DNA of 64,000 bases, from contig NZ_CP023449.1 of the NCBI RefSeq assembly GCF_002355275.1, positions 1,466,001 through 1,530,000 on the forward strand, in the 5' to 3' direction. This DNA comes from Rhizorhabdus dicambivorans. Its GTDB lineage: Bacteria; Pseudomonadota; Alphaproteobacteria; Sphingomonadales; Sphingomonadaceae. The notes under the pieces were generated by a model. It was not told where the DNA came from. It saw only the letters and a list, made by a program, of their open reading frames with translations, and did no database searches. This document shows positions 28,647 through 37,696 of this stretch, piece after piece (positions within the stretch are counted from its first letter, which is position 1; every line of letters begins with the position of its first letter). Both the position numbers and the translations under genes were made by a program.

Positions 28647-30366
28647 TCTGGTTATCAGCGGCGGAACGATCGTCGACGGTCTGGGTACTCCCGCCTATCG
28701 CGGCGATATCGCTATCTCCGAAGGGCGGCTCATATCGGTGGGCGGTACGGCTGGGCCCGCACGGGAAAGGATCGATGCCAATGGCCTGATCGTCACGCCG
28801 GGGTTTGTCGACATCCACACCCATTATGACGGTCAGGCAACTTGGGACGCGATGCTGGTGCCATCTTGCTGGCATGGCGTAACTACGGCGCTGTTCGGAA
28901 ATTGCGGCGTCGGCTTCGCGCCGGTGCGGGCGGAGCACCGGCAGCGGCTGATCGAATTGATGGAGGGCGTAGAGGAGATACCCGGCTTGACGCTTGCCGC
29001 AGGCCTCGATTGGCAATGGCAAACCTTCCCCGAATATCTTGACGTTCTGGAGCGTTTGCCGAGAGCCTTCGATATTGGCGCGCAGGTCCCGCACCATGCC
29101 TTGCGCGTCTACGTAATGGGTGAGCGCGGTCTGCGCCGGGAGCCGGCGACCGGTGAAGACATCGCTCGGATGCGCGAACTGACCGAGGAGGCTCTTCGGG
29201 CCGGCGCGTTTGGCTTCACGACATCGCGAACGAATGCGCACAAGACACGCGCGGGCGAAATGGTGCCGGCGCGCAATGCCGAGCGGGATGAACTCGTCGA
29301 GATCGGTCTGGCATTGGGTGCCGTAGGCCATGGCGCGTTCGGCATGCTGACCGATTTCGACGACGTCGACGACGAATTCGCGTGGATGACGGACCTGTCG
29401 ATCCGGACGGGGCGGCCCGTTTACTTCCTTTTGGGACAAAGCACCCGCGATCCAGCCGGTTGGCGGAAAATGTTGCGCCGGGTGCAACATTCCCGGGAAA
29501 AGGGCGGACATGTCCACGCGATGGTCGGAGGCCGGCCGGTGGGTGTGCTGCTCGGCATCGATACCGAGCTGAATCCCTTTTCGATCCGGCCCAGCTATGA
29601 GCCGCTGCTGCAATTGCCAGTCGGCGAGCGGCTCAAGCAGCTTCGCTGCCCGGATGTCCGGGCCAAAATCCTTGCGGATTCGCCTTCTCCCGCGCTCCTC
29701 GCGCGTTTTTCGGCTCTCCGCCAGGTGATCACGGAGAGATGGGATCTGCTGTTCGTGATGGGCGATGAGCTGGATTACGAACCCGGGCCCGAAAACAGCG
29801 TCGCAGCCATTGCCGCGCAACAGGGGCGTATGCCGGAGGATGTCGCTTATGACGTGATCACCGCTTCCGAAGACTCGTTCCTGTTCTTTCCGATTTCGGG
29901 TTATGCGGAAGGTGACCACGAAGTGATCCGCGCTATGATCGAGGATGAGGGGACAATCCTTGGCCTCAGCGACGCGGGCGCGCATTGTGGTTCGATCGTA
30001 GATGCCAGCCTGCCTAGCTACATGATCAGCCATTGGGCACGGGACCGTATCCGTGGCCCCCGTTTGCCGCTGGAGCGCGTCGTTCAGATGCAGACGTCCG
30101 AAACGGCCCATTTCTATGGGCTGTACGATCGTGGCGCGCTTGTCCCAGGGCGACGTGCTGACATCAACGTCATCGATCTCGACAAGCTCACGCTTGGCTT
30201 GCCGGAAATGAAATATGATTTGCCTGCCGGTGGCCGCCGGCTGGTGCAACGCTCGCGCGGCTACAGGGCTACGATTGTTGCTGGCCAGATTACCTTCGAA
30301 CATGGGGAACACACCGGTCGCATGCCAGGAAAATTAGTTCGAGCAGGCAATCTCTCTATCATATAG
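28639..30366 (+). CDS. N-acyl-D-amino-acid deacylase-like amidohydrolase (copy 2)
   Basis: This is a 575-aa paralogue of 25555-27267, alike over its whole length (DIHTHYDGQATWD, FGNCGVGFAP, SDAGAHCG). The places of the later His ligands read MLTDFDD and FLLGQS, so it too lacks the classical D-aminoacylase His pair. AGAGGA precedes the ATG at 28639. Its start overlaps the MFS gene by 8 bp. Two diverged copies kept in one operon suggest two related amide substrates or stereoisomers. The gene is followed by an A+T-rich gap before the flavin monooxygenase. Confidence 0.88.
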   Translation: MHDLVISGGTIVDGLGTPAYRGDIAISEGRLISVGGTAGPARERIDANGLIVTPGFVDIHTHYDGQATWDAMLVPSCWHGVTTALFGNCGVGFAPVRAEHRQRLIELMEGVEEIPGLTLAAGLDWQWQTFPEYLDVLERLPRAFDIGAQVPHHALRVYVMGERGLRREPATGEDIARMRELTEEALRAGAFGFTTSRTNAHKTRAGEMVPARNAERDELVEIGLALGAVGHGAFGMLTDFDDVDDEFAWMTDLSIRTGRPVYFLLGQSTRDPAGWRKMLRRVQHSREKGGHVHAMVGGRPVGVLLGIDTELNPFSIRPSYEPLLQLPVGERLKQLRCPDVRAKILADSPSPALLARFSALRQVITERWDLLFVMGDELDYEPGPENSVAAIAAQQGRMPEDVAYDVITASEDSFLFFPISGYAEGDHEVIRAMIEDEGTILGLSDAGAHCGSIVDASLPSYMISHWARDRIRGPRLPLERVVQMQTSETAHFYGLYDRGALVPGRRADINVIDLDKLTLGLPEMKYDLPAGGRRLVQRSRGYRATIVAGQITFEHGEHTGRMPGKLVRAGNLSII

Positions 30367-30405
30367 ATAATATATTACTCTATTGATAAATTTACGAAGG
30401 TCGGT

Positions 30406-30422
30406 CTACGACGTCGTCGTAG
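30406..30422. promoter_or_regulatory. 17-bp palindrome upstream of flavin monooxygenase
   Basis: CTACGACG-T-CGTCGTAG is a perfect inverted repeat with a one-base centre. It ends 18 bases before the ATG at 30441 and follows an A+T-rich stretch (30361-30395) that could hold a promoter. It would suit a repressor site overlapping the transcript start. Confidence 0.45.
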
Positions 30423-30440
30423 TGTCAAAAAGGCGTCTCG

Positions 30441-32111
30441 ATGGAAACTCTAACCGTACCAGTTCTGATTGTCGGCGGCGGGCCGACTGGTCTGGCTCTC
30501 GCTAACGAACTGGGCTGGCGTGGTATCCGCTGCATGCTGATAGATGAGGGTCAGGGTGAGATTCCCTTTCCGGCCGGGGAAAATATCTTCTCCCGGACAA
30601 TGGAACATCTGCGACGCTGGGGGCTGGCTGACCGCGTCCGCTATTCGGGCGGTTTCCCGCCGGATCGCAAGAAGTCGATCGTATTCGCCACATCGATGTT
30701 CGGTCGCGCGCTGGCCACATTCGAGAAAGAATCCAATGCGGATGAACCGACATCTTCGGCTGCCACGCCGGAGGGGACGCTCATCATGCCGAAAATGGAT
30801 TTCGATCGGGCGTTGCGCGCCCAGGCGGAAGCTCTTCCGTCCTGCGATATCCGCTTCGGAGCTCGTCTGATCCGATTCCACGATACGGGAGATGGAGTAG
30901 AATCGCTTTTAGAGAAGGACGGGTACCAGTTTACTGTGGCCGCACGCTATCTCGTAGGCTGCGATGGCGCCCGCAGCGTGGTGAGGCGGGCGCTCGATAT
31001 CGACCTAGAGGGGTCTTTCGCGCAAGGCTGGAATTTTGCCATCTTCTTCCGTTGCGCCGAACTGGATGCGGCCCTGAGCCGGCATTACGGCGTCAGCATC
31101 ACCCAGCTACACACCGTGAACAGCGAGGGTAAACCATATTTGACGGTCGTTAATGGTACGGATCTTTGGCGTCTGTCCATCTACACCGATGAGGAGGTCA
31201 GCCCCGACGCTCGCGATGTGCTGAATCGCGTGCTGCCGGGCAGGTCCTGCGAGATATTGAAGGCGCAGTCCTGGGCAGGGCACCGGGTCGTCGCGAAGCA
31301 TTATCGCCGCGGCAACATTTTCCTGGCGGGCGACGCCGCCCATCTACGTTGGCCCAAAGGGGGCTTCGGGGCGAATACCGGAATTGGTGACGCCATCGAT
31401 CTTGGCTGGAAACTTGCCGCCGTCCTCGACGGCTGGGCCGCTCCGGAAATCCTCGACAGCTATGAGGCTGAACGGCGGCCGGTCGCCATTCGCAACGTCA
31501 ACGAGGCATCGATTAATCGCCGTCTTGACGCAGCTATCGTTCCGGATCCGGCGCTCGATCGCGAGGGTGCCGAGGGTGAAATCGCGCGCGCCGCTCTGGC
31601 GAACCGACTGCACGCGTTACGCCTTCGCGAGTTCGCGACCGAGGGGATTCAACTCGGCTATCGCTATGCAGCTTCGCCGATCTGTGCGGATGACGGAACG
31701 CTGGAGCCGCCCGATGATCACATGCTTTATTTGCCGACGACATGGCCGGGCGCGCGGGCACCGCATTTCTGGATGAACCCAGGCGAGTCTATTCTCGATC
31801 GGTTCGGCCGTGGATTCGTCATGGTGCGGTTCGATCGAAGTATCGGGTTGGAGGAGCTTGAGGTTGCGGCAGCGCGGCGCAAGTTGCCGATATCAGTGGT
31901 CGACATCGCCGATCCCGATGCTCGCACTCTCTATGAAAACCGGCTCGTGCTGGTGCGGCCGGACGGACATGTAGCCTGGCGAGGGGACGTTGCACCAAAA
32001 GATCCGCTCGGACTGGTCGACCTCGTGCGTGGGGCAGCGGACAATCGGCGGCAGCGGAAGATGGGGCGGGGTGTGGCCGAGGCAGGGGGACAGGAGGTCG
32101 AGCATGCTTGA
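30441..32111 (+). CDS. class A FAD-dependent aromatic hydroxylase (phenol hydroxylase/MhpA-like)
   Basis: This is a 556-aa flavoprotein monooxygenase. The N-terminal LIVGGGPTGLALANELGWRG binds FAD. GCDGARSVVRRAL is the DG motif, and GDAAHLRWPKGGFGANTGIGD is the GD motif with ribose contact. The remaining C-terminal part (ending around LVRPDGHVAWRGD) is the thioredoxin-like domain seen in PheA/TfdB/MhpA-type proteins. It would hydroxylate a phenolic or related ring with NAD(P)H and O2. AAAAAGGCG precedes the ATG. It overlaps the following hydrolase by 8 bp and starts a three-gene operon with a palindromic upstream site. Confidence 0.92.
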   Translation: METLTVPVLIVGGGPTGLALANELGWRGIRCMLIDEGQGEIPFPAGENIFSRTMEHLRRWGLADRVRYSGGFPPDRKKSIVFATSMFGRALATFEKESNADEPTSSAATPEGTLIMPKMDFDRALRAQAEALPSCDIRFGARLIRFHDTGDGVESLLEKDGYQFTVAARYLVGCDGARSVVRRALDIDLEGSFAQGWNFAIFFRCAELDAALSRHYGVSITQLHTVNSEGKPYLTVVNGTDLWRLSIYTDEEVSPDARDVLNRVLPGRSCEILKAQSWAGHRVVAKHYRRGNIFLAGDAAHLRWPKGGFGANTGIGDAIDLGWKLAAVLDGWAAPEILDSYEAERRPVAIRNVNEASINRRLDAAIVPDPALDREGAEGEIARAALANRLHALRLREFATEGIQLGYRYAASPICADDGTLEPPDDHMLYLPTTWPGARAPHFWMNPGESILDRFGRGFVMVRFDRSIGLEELEVAAARRKLPISVVDIADPDARTLYENRLVLVRPDGHVAWRGDVAPKDPLGLVDLVRGAADNRRQRKMGRGVAEAGGQEVEHA

Positions 32112-33003
32112 GCAGAAAGTGTCCTTTGACGTCGAGGATGTTGAGTATCTTCGCCACGGCGATCTGGGCCTGCTCGCTAGACTATACCGTCCTGCCGCCG
32201 TAGATCGCGGTGCGGCAGTGATCGAGGTCCATGGCGGTGCGTGGTCCAAGTTCGACCGGACCCGCGGCCGGCATCTGCACGAGGCGCTGGCGGCACGCGG
32301 AATCTTTGTGATGGCGATTGATTTTCGCCAGGGCGCGGACCACCCGCACCCAGCCAGCGTGCAGGACATTAATTACGCGATCCGTTGGCTTAAGCGGAAT
32401 TCGGATGCGTTTGGTGTCGACCCCGATCGCATCGCCCTGTCGGGCAACTCAACCGGCGGTCATCTGGCGATGCTCACTGCGATGCGATCCTCCCGATCCG
32501 AATACGCAGCGCTCATGCTGCCCGGTGACCTGTCCCAGCCGGATGCCAGCGTCCGCGCGGTTGTGATGCTGTGGCCGGTCATCAATCCACTGAGCCGCTA
32601 CCGGTTTGCCCAGATGAAATGCCTTGATGTCGAGCCGCCTTACTGGGCCAGGGATATTGTTCAATGCCATGATGGATATTGGCGGACCGAGGAGCGGATG
32701 GCTGAGGCTAACCCGATGCTCATCCTCGATCGCGGGGAGCCGGTGACGCTTCCACCCGCGCTTTGGATACGCGCCAGCGGAGACGACGTTCACGACTATC
32801 GCGATCCGGATGGAAGCTTCGATGGGCTGGAGGCGGAGCGATTCGTTTCGCTATACCAAGCAGCCGGAGGGCGCTTGGACCTGCGGGTCTTCGATGCGCC
32901 CATGATGTTCACCACGGTCCATCCGACTCTACCGGAATCGGCGGCAGCTCTCGACCAGATCGGCGATTTTGTGCTGGAGCATACGGCTCCTCCGCGAAGC
33001 TGA
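32104..33003 (+). CDS. alpha/beta hydrolase, hormone-sensitive-lipase-like esterase
   Basis: This 299-aa hydrolase has the HGG oxyanion motif (IEVHGGAWSKFDRT) and a canonical nucleophile elbow GNSTGGHLAM with Ser. The Asp/His partners lie in the C-terminal part (ASGDDVHDY and the TTVHPT region). GGACAGGAGGTCGAGC before the ATG is a strong ribosome binding site. It overlaps the monooxygenase stop by 8 bp. An ester or lactone in the pathway is the likely substrate. Unlike the hydrolase at 18144 it keeps a normal active site. Confidence 0.88.
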   Translation: MLEQKVSFDVEDVEYLRHGDLGLLARLYRPAAVDRGAAVIEVHGGAWSKFDRTRGRHLHEALAARGIFVMAIDFRQGADHPHPASVQDINYAIRWLKRNSDAFGVDPDRIALSGNSTGGHLAMLTAMRSSRSEYAALMLPGDLSQPDASVRAVVMLWPVINPLSRYRFAQMKCLDVEPPYWARDIVQCHDGYWRTEERMAEANPMLILDRGEPVTLPPALWIRASGDDVHDYRDPDGSFDGLEAERFVSLYQAAGGRLDLRVFDAPMMFTTVHPTLPESAAALDQIGDFVLEHTAPPRS

Positions 33004-33049
33004 ACGGATCGTTCGCTTGTGCGCTTTATAGTCTTCCAAGGATGATCGG

Positions 33050-34618
33050 ATGATTGATTCGCCTGTCGTGGGTCGGGCACGAGCCCGTAGCATCAGCGAT
33101 ATCCTGCGCCTGCAAGCGGCGCGGAATCCCGGCAGAATCGCGCTATGTTTCGAAGAACAGGAAGACAGTTTCGCCGATCTCGATGATCTGGTTAGCCGGG
33201 CCGCCAGTGCACTGCGGGCGGCCGGCGTCGAGACGGGCGACCGCGTTGCACTGTTTTCACGTAACAATCGCCATTTCATCATCCTCCGTTTCGCGATCAT
33301 ACGTGCGGGCGCGATCTTCACGCCGATCAATTTCATGCTCAACGCCGATGAGGTCGCTTATATTCTCGATCATGCCGGCCCTTCCGTGGTCATAGCTGAG
33401 GATGCGCTGTGCGGCGTGGTCGAGGAAGCCCTCAGGCTACTCTCCGACCCGCGGGTGGTAAGGGCCTATATCCCGTCGGCTGGCAATCAAATTCCGGCCA
33501 GGTGGATCTCCGTCGAGGATTGGCTGTCGCGCCCAAGCGGAGGCGCGCCGGCTGTAATCCGCGATGAAGACGATCCTGTCCAGCTCATGTACACCAGTGG
33601 CACGGAGTCGCGACCTAAAGGTGCTCTGCTCAGTTCGCGAGCGCTGTTCGCGCAATATCTGAGCTGCATCGTCGATGGCGGCATGGATGCTGAAGATGTA
33701 GAGCTTCACTGCTTGCCGCTCTATCATTGCGCTCAGCTAGATTGCTTCCTTACCGTAGATTTATACATCGGTGCGAAAAGCATCCTCATGCGCACGCCTG
33801 ATCCTGCTCGGATGCTGGAAGCGATCGAGCGCGAACGTGTGACCAAGCTGTTCTGTCCGCCGACGGTGTGGATATCGCTGCTGCGCCATCCCGACTTCGA
33901 GCGTCGCGATCTGTCGAGTCTCACCAAGGGCTATTATGGGGCGTCTATCATGCCGGTAGCCGTGATCGAGGAGTTGTCCCGAAGGTTGCCGACAGTGCGT
34001 CTCTGGAACTTATATGGTCAGACCGAATTGGCGCCCGTCGCGGCAATATTGAAGCCCCAAGAACAATTCGCGAAGCTAGGCTCTGCCGGCCGTCCCGTGC
34101 TCAATGTCGAAACCCGTGTGGTTGACGAGCATGATCGCCCTGTCGCTGTTGGCCTGGTGGGCGAGATCGTGCATCGCAGTCCACAGGCAATGCTTGGCTA
34201 TTATCGCGATGATGAAAAGACAGCCGAAGCGTTTAAAGGTGGCTGGTTCCACAGCGGCGATTTGGGCCGCTTTGACGAGGATGGATATCTCTATATCGTC
34301 GATCGAAAGAAGGATATGATCAAGTCGGGTGGTGAGAATGTGGCAAGCCGCGAGGTCGAAGAAGTCATCTTCGCTCACCCCGCCGTTGCCGAGGTTGCTG
34401 TCTTCGGCCTGCCCGATGACAAGTGGATTGAAGCTGTTACCGCAGCCGTGGTTTTGCGAGAGAATGCTGTGATCGGGGCAAAAGAACTTGCCGATCACTG
34501 CCGGCCGAGGCTCGCGTCTTACAAGCAGCCTAAAACTATATACTTGGTAGATCGCTTGCCTAAAAATGCAAGTGGGAAAATATTGAAGCGCGAGTTGCGG
34601 GAAAGCTATTTACGGTAG
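33050..34618 (+). CDS. acyl-CoA ligase (AMP-binding family)
   Basis: This 522-aa enzyme activates a carboxylic acid with ATP and CoA. Motif A3 reads MYTSGTESRPKGAL, a variant of TSGTTGxPKG. A5 is YGQTELAP. The C-terminal hinge and swing domain is RKKDMIKSGGENV, and the A10 lysine is in NASGKILKREL. AAGGATG precedes the ATG. It ends the monooxygenase-hydrolase-ligase unit, so the hydrolysed product may enter CoA-dependent degradation here. Beyond it the catabolic cluster stops and the accessory island begins. Confidence 0.92.
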   Translation: MIDSPVVGRARARSISDILRLQAARNPGRIALCFEEQEDSFADLDDLVSRAASALRAAGVETGDRVALFSRNNRHFIILRFAIIRAGAIFTPINFMLNADEVAYILDHAGPSVVIAEDALCGVVEEALRLLSDPRVVRAYIPSAGNQIPARWISVEDWLSRPSGGAPAVIRDEDDPVQLMYTSGTESRPKGALLSSRALFAQYLSCIVDGGMDAEDVELHCLPLYHCAQLDCFLTVDLYIGAKSILMRTPDPARMLEAIERERVTKLFCPPTVWISLLRHPDFERRDLSSLTKGYYGASIMPVAVIEELSRRLPTVRLWNLYGQTELAPVAAILKPQEQFAKLGSAGRPVLNVETRVVDEHDRPVAVGLVGEIVHRSPQAMLGYYRDDEKTAEAFKGGWFHSGDLGRFDEDGYLYIVDRKKDMIKSGGENVASREVEEVIFAHPAVAEVAVFGLPDDKWIEAVTAAVVLRENAVIGAKELADHCRPRLASYKQPKTIYLVDRLPKNASGKILKRELRESYLR

Positions 34619-34737
34619 CCGATGAAGGTGAATGCCGCATTCCGTGGTGATCATCACGAGAAGGGACCTCCGAATTTAGGGCAGGGCGCTATTCCTATCG
34701 GCTACGCAAGCTGGCCATTGAATGACCCAATCATGTC

Positions 34738-34750
34738 TGGTGCGCCAACG
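34738..34750. repeat. left copy of inverted repeat bounding the accessory island
   Basis: TGGTGCGCCAACG matches the reverse complement of 41392-41404 (TGGTGCGCCAGCG) in 12 of 13 bases, the outer 10 being perfect. The two copies face each other about 6.65 kb apart around the XRE-to-390-aa gene block. They may be element ends or a chance match. Confidence 0.35.
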
Positions 34751-34780
34751 CAATCCTACGAAAGATTGAGCCTTCAAAAG

Positions 34781-34984
34781 CTACTCAATGAGCCGAGCGG
34801 CCGGTACGCCGAGCGGTTTGGCCAGCTTTTCCAATATCATCACCGTCGGATTCCGCGCCCCGCGTTCAATGTCGCTGATATAGGTGCGGTGAATATCGGC
34901 CTCATGGGCGAAAGCCTCTTGGCTCCAGCCCTTCTCCTCGCGGAGGGCGCGGACGTTCTGCCCGAGGCGCTTGCATATATCCAC
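34781..34984 (-). CDS. XRE-family (Cro/CI-type) transcriptional regulator
   Basis: This is a small 67-aa single-domain helix-turn-helix protein. It begins at a GTG (34984) with MDICKRLGQNVRALRE and has the HTH WSQEAFAHEADIHRTYISDIERG followed by NPTVMILEKLAKPLGVP, which fills the whole XRE domain. No clear Shine-Dalgarno is visible. It is divergent from the glycosyltransferase gene across 199 bp and sits at the island edge, so it may control the island operon and itself. Small stand-alone XRE proteins often partner mobile or defence loci, but nothing here proves that role. Confidence 0.85.
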   Translation of the reverse strand: MDICKRLGQNVRALREEKGWSQEAFAHEADIHRTYISDIERGARNPTVMILEKLAKPLGVPAARLIE

Positions 34985-35070
34985 AGCAGCTTAAAGACAC
35001 GCCTGTCGACGATCGATCTACAGACGATCAGTGACAATCTGGTTGACTGGCGCCGATTTCCGAGCATTGG

Positions 35071-35085
35071 CTATGTCACTCATAG
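35071..35085. promoter_or_regulatory. candidate XRE operator (CTATG-N5-CATAG)
   Basis: An inverted repeat CTATG/CATAG with a 5-base spacer lies midway between the XRE and glycosyltransferase genes. CATAGGCG occurs again at 35121-35128, 40 bases on. It is short, so this is only a candidate binding site. Confidence 0.25.
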
Positions 35086-35183
35086 GCGATATTCTCTCAC
35101 GGTGCGTCGCCTCGAGAGGACATAGGCGCGACGAGATAAGCCAAGGCCGAAGGCGTCGCTCCGGTAACGGGGGACGACGTCAT

Positions 35184-36515
35184 ATGGTTGGACCGACGGC
35201 GGCAACAGCTTCCGCTCAGCGCAGGGGCGCACCGCTCAAAATCCTGGCGCTGACCAATCTTTTTCCAAGCCCGTCTCGACCAGGCAACGGCGTCTTCCTT
35301 AAACATCGGCTGCAGCACCTCTCCCGCTTGCCAGGCGTGGAGATGCGCCTGATAGCGCCTGTCCCATGGTTCCCTTCCACAGCGCGGATCTTCGGCCAAT
35401 ACGCCAAGCTGGCGCAGACCCCGCGCGATGACGACACGAGCGGCATCCCCGCCCGCTTCATTCGCTATCCGATGCTGCCCAAGATCAGCATGTGGATCAC
35501 CCCGCTCAGCATCGCTCTGTCGGCTCTAAAAGCTATAAGAGACATGAAGCGATCTGGCTTCGAGCCCGATGTCATCGACGCCTATTATCTCTATCCGGAT
35601 GGAGTCGCCGCATGTCTGCTGGGCGTGTGGCTCAGAAAACCGGTCATGCTCACAGCCTTGGGCACCGACGCCACCCAGATCGCCAGGCAGCCCATCCCAG
35701 GCGCCCTCATCTGCTGGGCAGCCCGCCGCGCCATCGCGGTCACCGCCGTCTGCCACGCGCTGATCGATCAACTCATTGGCTGCGGCATTGCGCCCGAGAA
35801 GCTGACCGTCGTGCAGCACGGCGTCGATCTCGAGCTGTTCAGCCCTCCCCATGACAGGGATGCCCTGCGCCAGACCTTTGGCCTGAAGCGCTTCACCATG
35901 ATCTCAGTCGGCCATCTGTCCCAGAACAAGGGTCAGCATCTCGCAATCCGCGCCTTGACTGAGATCCCCGACGTCGATCTCCTCATCGTCGGCGACGGCC
36001 CCGAACGCGACAGGCTGCGGGCGCTGGCGAGCGACCTCGGCGCTACCGACAGGGTGCGCTTCATCGGTTCGGTCGACCAGCCCCATCTGGCCCTGCTGAT
36101 GGGTGCTGCCGATCTTTTGGTTAGCTGCTCGGAATATGAGGGTATCTCCAACGTTCTGTTGGAAGCCCTAGCTTGTGGGACGCCGGTCGCCGCAACCCCG
36201 GTCTGGGGATCGCCCGAGATCGTCGCTGACCCCAAAATCGGGCTCCTGTTCAAAGAGCGATCAGGCGGTGCCATCGCGGACGGTATCCGATCTGTCATGC
36301 GACATTCGTGGGACCGCAGCTATATCCGGCACTATTCGCTACGTTATGACTGGGCAGCCACCGCCGAGCAGCACCGCTGCGTCATGCTGCAGGGCCTTGG
36401 CGCTGCGAAGGCCCTGCCCGATCGGCCATCGGCAATGGCTGATGGCTCTCCTATGGCTGACGATTGCCAGGCCTTGGTAACGAGCTCCGCTTACATCGCG
36501 GGGTCGGTCCGATGA
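35184..36515 (+). CDS. GT4-family (GT-B fold) glycosyltransferase
   Basis: This is a 443-aa glycosyltransferase. The N-terminal Rossmann half begins KILALTNLFPSPSRPGNGVF. The C-terminal half has VSVGHLSQNKGQHLAIRAL-type sequence, LLIVGDGPERDRLRAL and the EX7E motif in SEYEGISNVLLEALACGTPV that binds a nucleotide-sugar phosphate. The ATG at 35184 follows GGGGGAC; the frame open before it was discarded as unlike the family. The last about 50 residues (ALPDRPSAMADGSPMAD...) are low-complexity. Its stop overlaps the nuclease-like gene by ATGA. It would transfer a sugar to an unknown acceptor. No other polysaccharide genes are nearby, which is unusual for a GT4. Confidence 0.85.
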   Translation: MVGPTAATASAQRRGAPLKILALTNLFPSPSRPGNGVFLKHRLQHLSRLPGVEMRLIAPVPWFPSTARIFGQYAKLAQTPRDDDTSGIPARFIRYPMLPKISMWITPLSIALSALKAIRDMKRSGFEPDVIDAYYLYPDGVAACLLGVWLRKPVMLTALGTDATQIARQPIPGALICWAARRAIAVTAVCHALIDQLIGCGIAPEKLTVVQHGVDLELFSPPHDRDALRQTFGLKRFTMISVGHLSQNKGQHLAIRALTEIPDVDLLIVGDGPERDRLRALASDLGATDRVRFIGSVDQPHLALLMGAADLLVSCSEYEGISNVLLEALACGTPVAATPVWGSPEIVADPKIGLLFKERSGGAIADGIRSVMRHSWDRSYIRHYSLRYDWAATAEQHRCVMLQGLGAAKALPDRPSAMADGSPMADDCQALVTSSAYIAGSVR

Positions 36516-37696
36516 GAGGCCCCAAGCGCAGATGCCGCGGGACGCCGGTTGTCGTCACCGCCGATGGCGAGAACCGGCTGGAGCGTATCACCCTCGGTGG
36601 CGTCCATAGCGAAGCCTGGCTCCAGAAGCTGATGCACGATCACCCATCGGCGCTGCCCATTCATATGATCGAGCCGGCCTTCGGCGATCCCATCGCCATC
36701 GCCTGCGAGATGCCGTGCGCTGCTGGCTTCATCGACAATCTGTTCCTCACACCTACGGGTGAGATCATCCTGGTCGAAGCCAAGCTGTGGCGGAACGCGG
36801 AGCTGCGCCGCAAGGTGGTGGCGCAGGCGCTCGACTATGTGGCGGCGCTGACCCGGCTCGACTATCCCGCCTTCGAGGCGATGATCCTCCACGGCTGCAA
36901 GCTGAAGGCGCCCTCGCTCCATGCGCTGGTCGCCGATCATCCCGATGCCTATGACGAGCCCGAGTTCATCGACGCCATCGCCCGCAACCTGAAACAGGGC
37001 CGAATGCTGGTCATGGCGGTGGCTGAAGGCATCCGCGAGGAAACGGAATCGCTGGTCGGCCTGCTCCAGAGCCATGCCGGGGCACACTTCACCTTCGCGC
37101 TGGTCGAGCTTGGCTGCTGGCGGGACGAGCGCACCGGCGACATCGTCGTTGTGCCCGACACGCTCGCCCAGACCGTGCTCATCGAGCGCGGCATCGTCGT
37201 CATCGAAGGCGGAGTGCCCAAGATCCTGCCATCGGCACCGGGCAAGGCGGCCACCAAGCCGCATAGCCTCAGCGCCGAGATGTTCTACGAGGAGCTGGCC
37301 AAGCGCGACCCCGCCCTTCCCAATGCCATCCAGGCCTTCATCAAGAAGGTCGAACCGCTGGGCGTCTATCCCGACCAGCGGGCGACGCTCGGCATCAAAG
37401 CCAACCATCCCGACGGCCACAAGCCGATCAGCCTGGGCTTTATCGACAAGACCGGCAAACTCTGGACCGATGCCGTCGCGACCACCGTTCCCGCGAATAT
37501 TGCCCGGCGCTACACACGGCGCCTGGCCGACCTGATCGGGGGCCAGCTCTCGGGGAGCGATGGCCTCGCCGTCACCACCAATGGCAGCTCGGCGCCGCTG
37601 GTCTCCCAGCTATTGCCCGAGCATGCCGAGGCCTGGGCCGATGCCATGCAGTCGCTACTCGCCGAGGTGAGCAAGCAATCGGAGCATGCGGCATGA
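36512..37696 (+). CDS. PD-(D/E)XK nuclease-superfamily-like protein with C-terminal paired domain
   Basis: This 394-aa protein is not recognised as a named family. Residues 30-110 fit a PD-(D/E)XK nuclease core: a helix with Glu34, then Asp75 (GFIDNLFL), Glu89 and Lys91 (ILVEAKLW), and a following helix with Gln105 (VVAQALDYVAAL). The residues have the order and spacing of RecB/NucS-like enzymes. The middle part (about 120-260) is unassigned. Residues 271-343 form a separate domain repeated, without a gap and with 30 of 73 identities, as the next gene. Translation is coupled to the glycosyltransferase (ATGA) and to the 142-aa gene (ATGA). A DNA-cleaving role is inferred, not shown. Confidence 0.75.
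   Translation: MRGPKRRCRGTPVVVTADGENRLERITLGGVHSEAWLQKLMHDHPSALPIHMIEPAFGDPIAIACEMPCAAGFIDNLFLTPTGEIILVEAKLWRNAELRRKVVAQALDYVAALTRLDYPAFEAMILHGCKLKAPSLHALVADHPDAYDEPEFIDAIARNLKQGRMLVMAVAEGIREETESLVGLLQSHAGAHFTFALVELGCWRDERTGDIVVVPDTLAQTVLIERGIVVIEGGVPKILPSAPGKAATKPHSLSAEMFYEELAKRDPALPNAIQAFIKKVEPLGVYPDQRATLGIKANHPDGHKPISLGFIDKTGKLWTDAVATTVPANIARRYTRRLADLIGGQLSGSDGLAVTTNGSSAPLVSQLLPEHAEAWADAMQSLLAEVSKQSEHAA

Noticed and set aside
34622-35125. 167-aa plus-strand frame over the XRE gene
   Set aside because: It lies antisense to a clear HTH protein and has no recognisable features.
35031-35183. Upstream extension of the GT4 gene
   Set aside because: The extra residues are unlike any GT4 N-terminus, and the ATG at 35184 follows GGGGGAC next to the first conserved strand.
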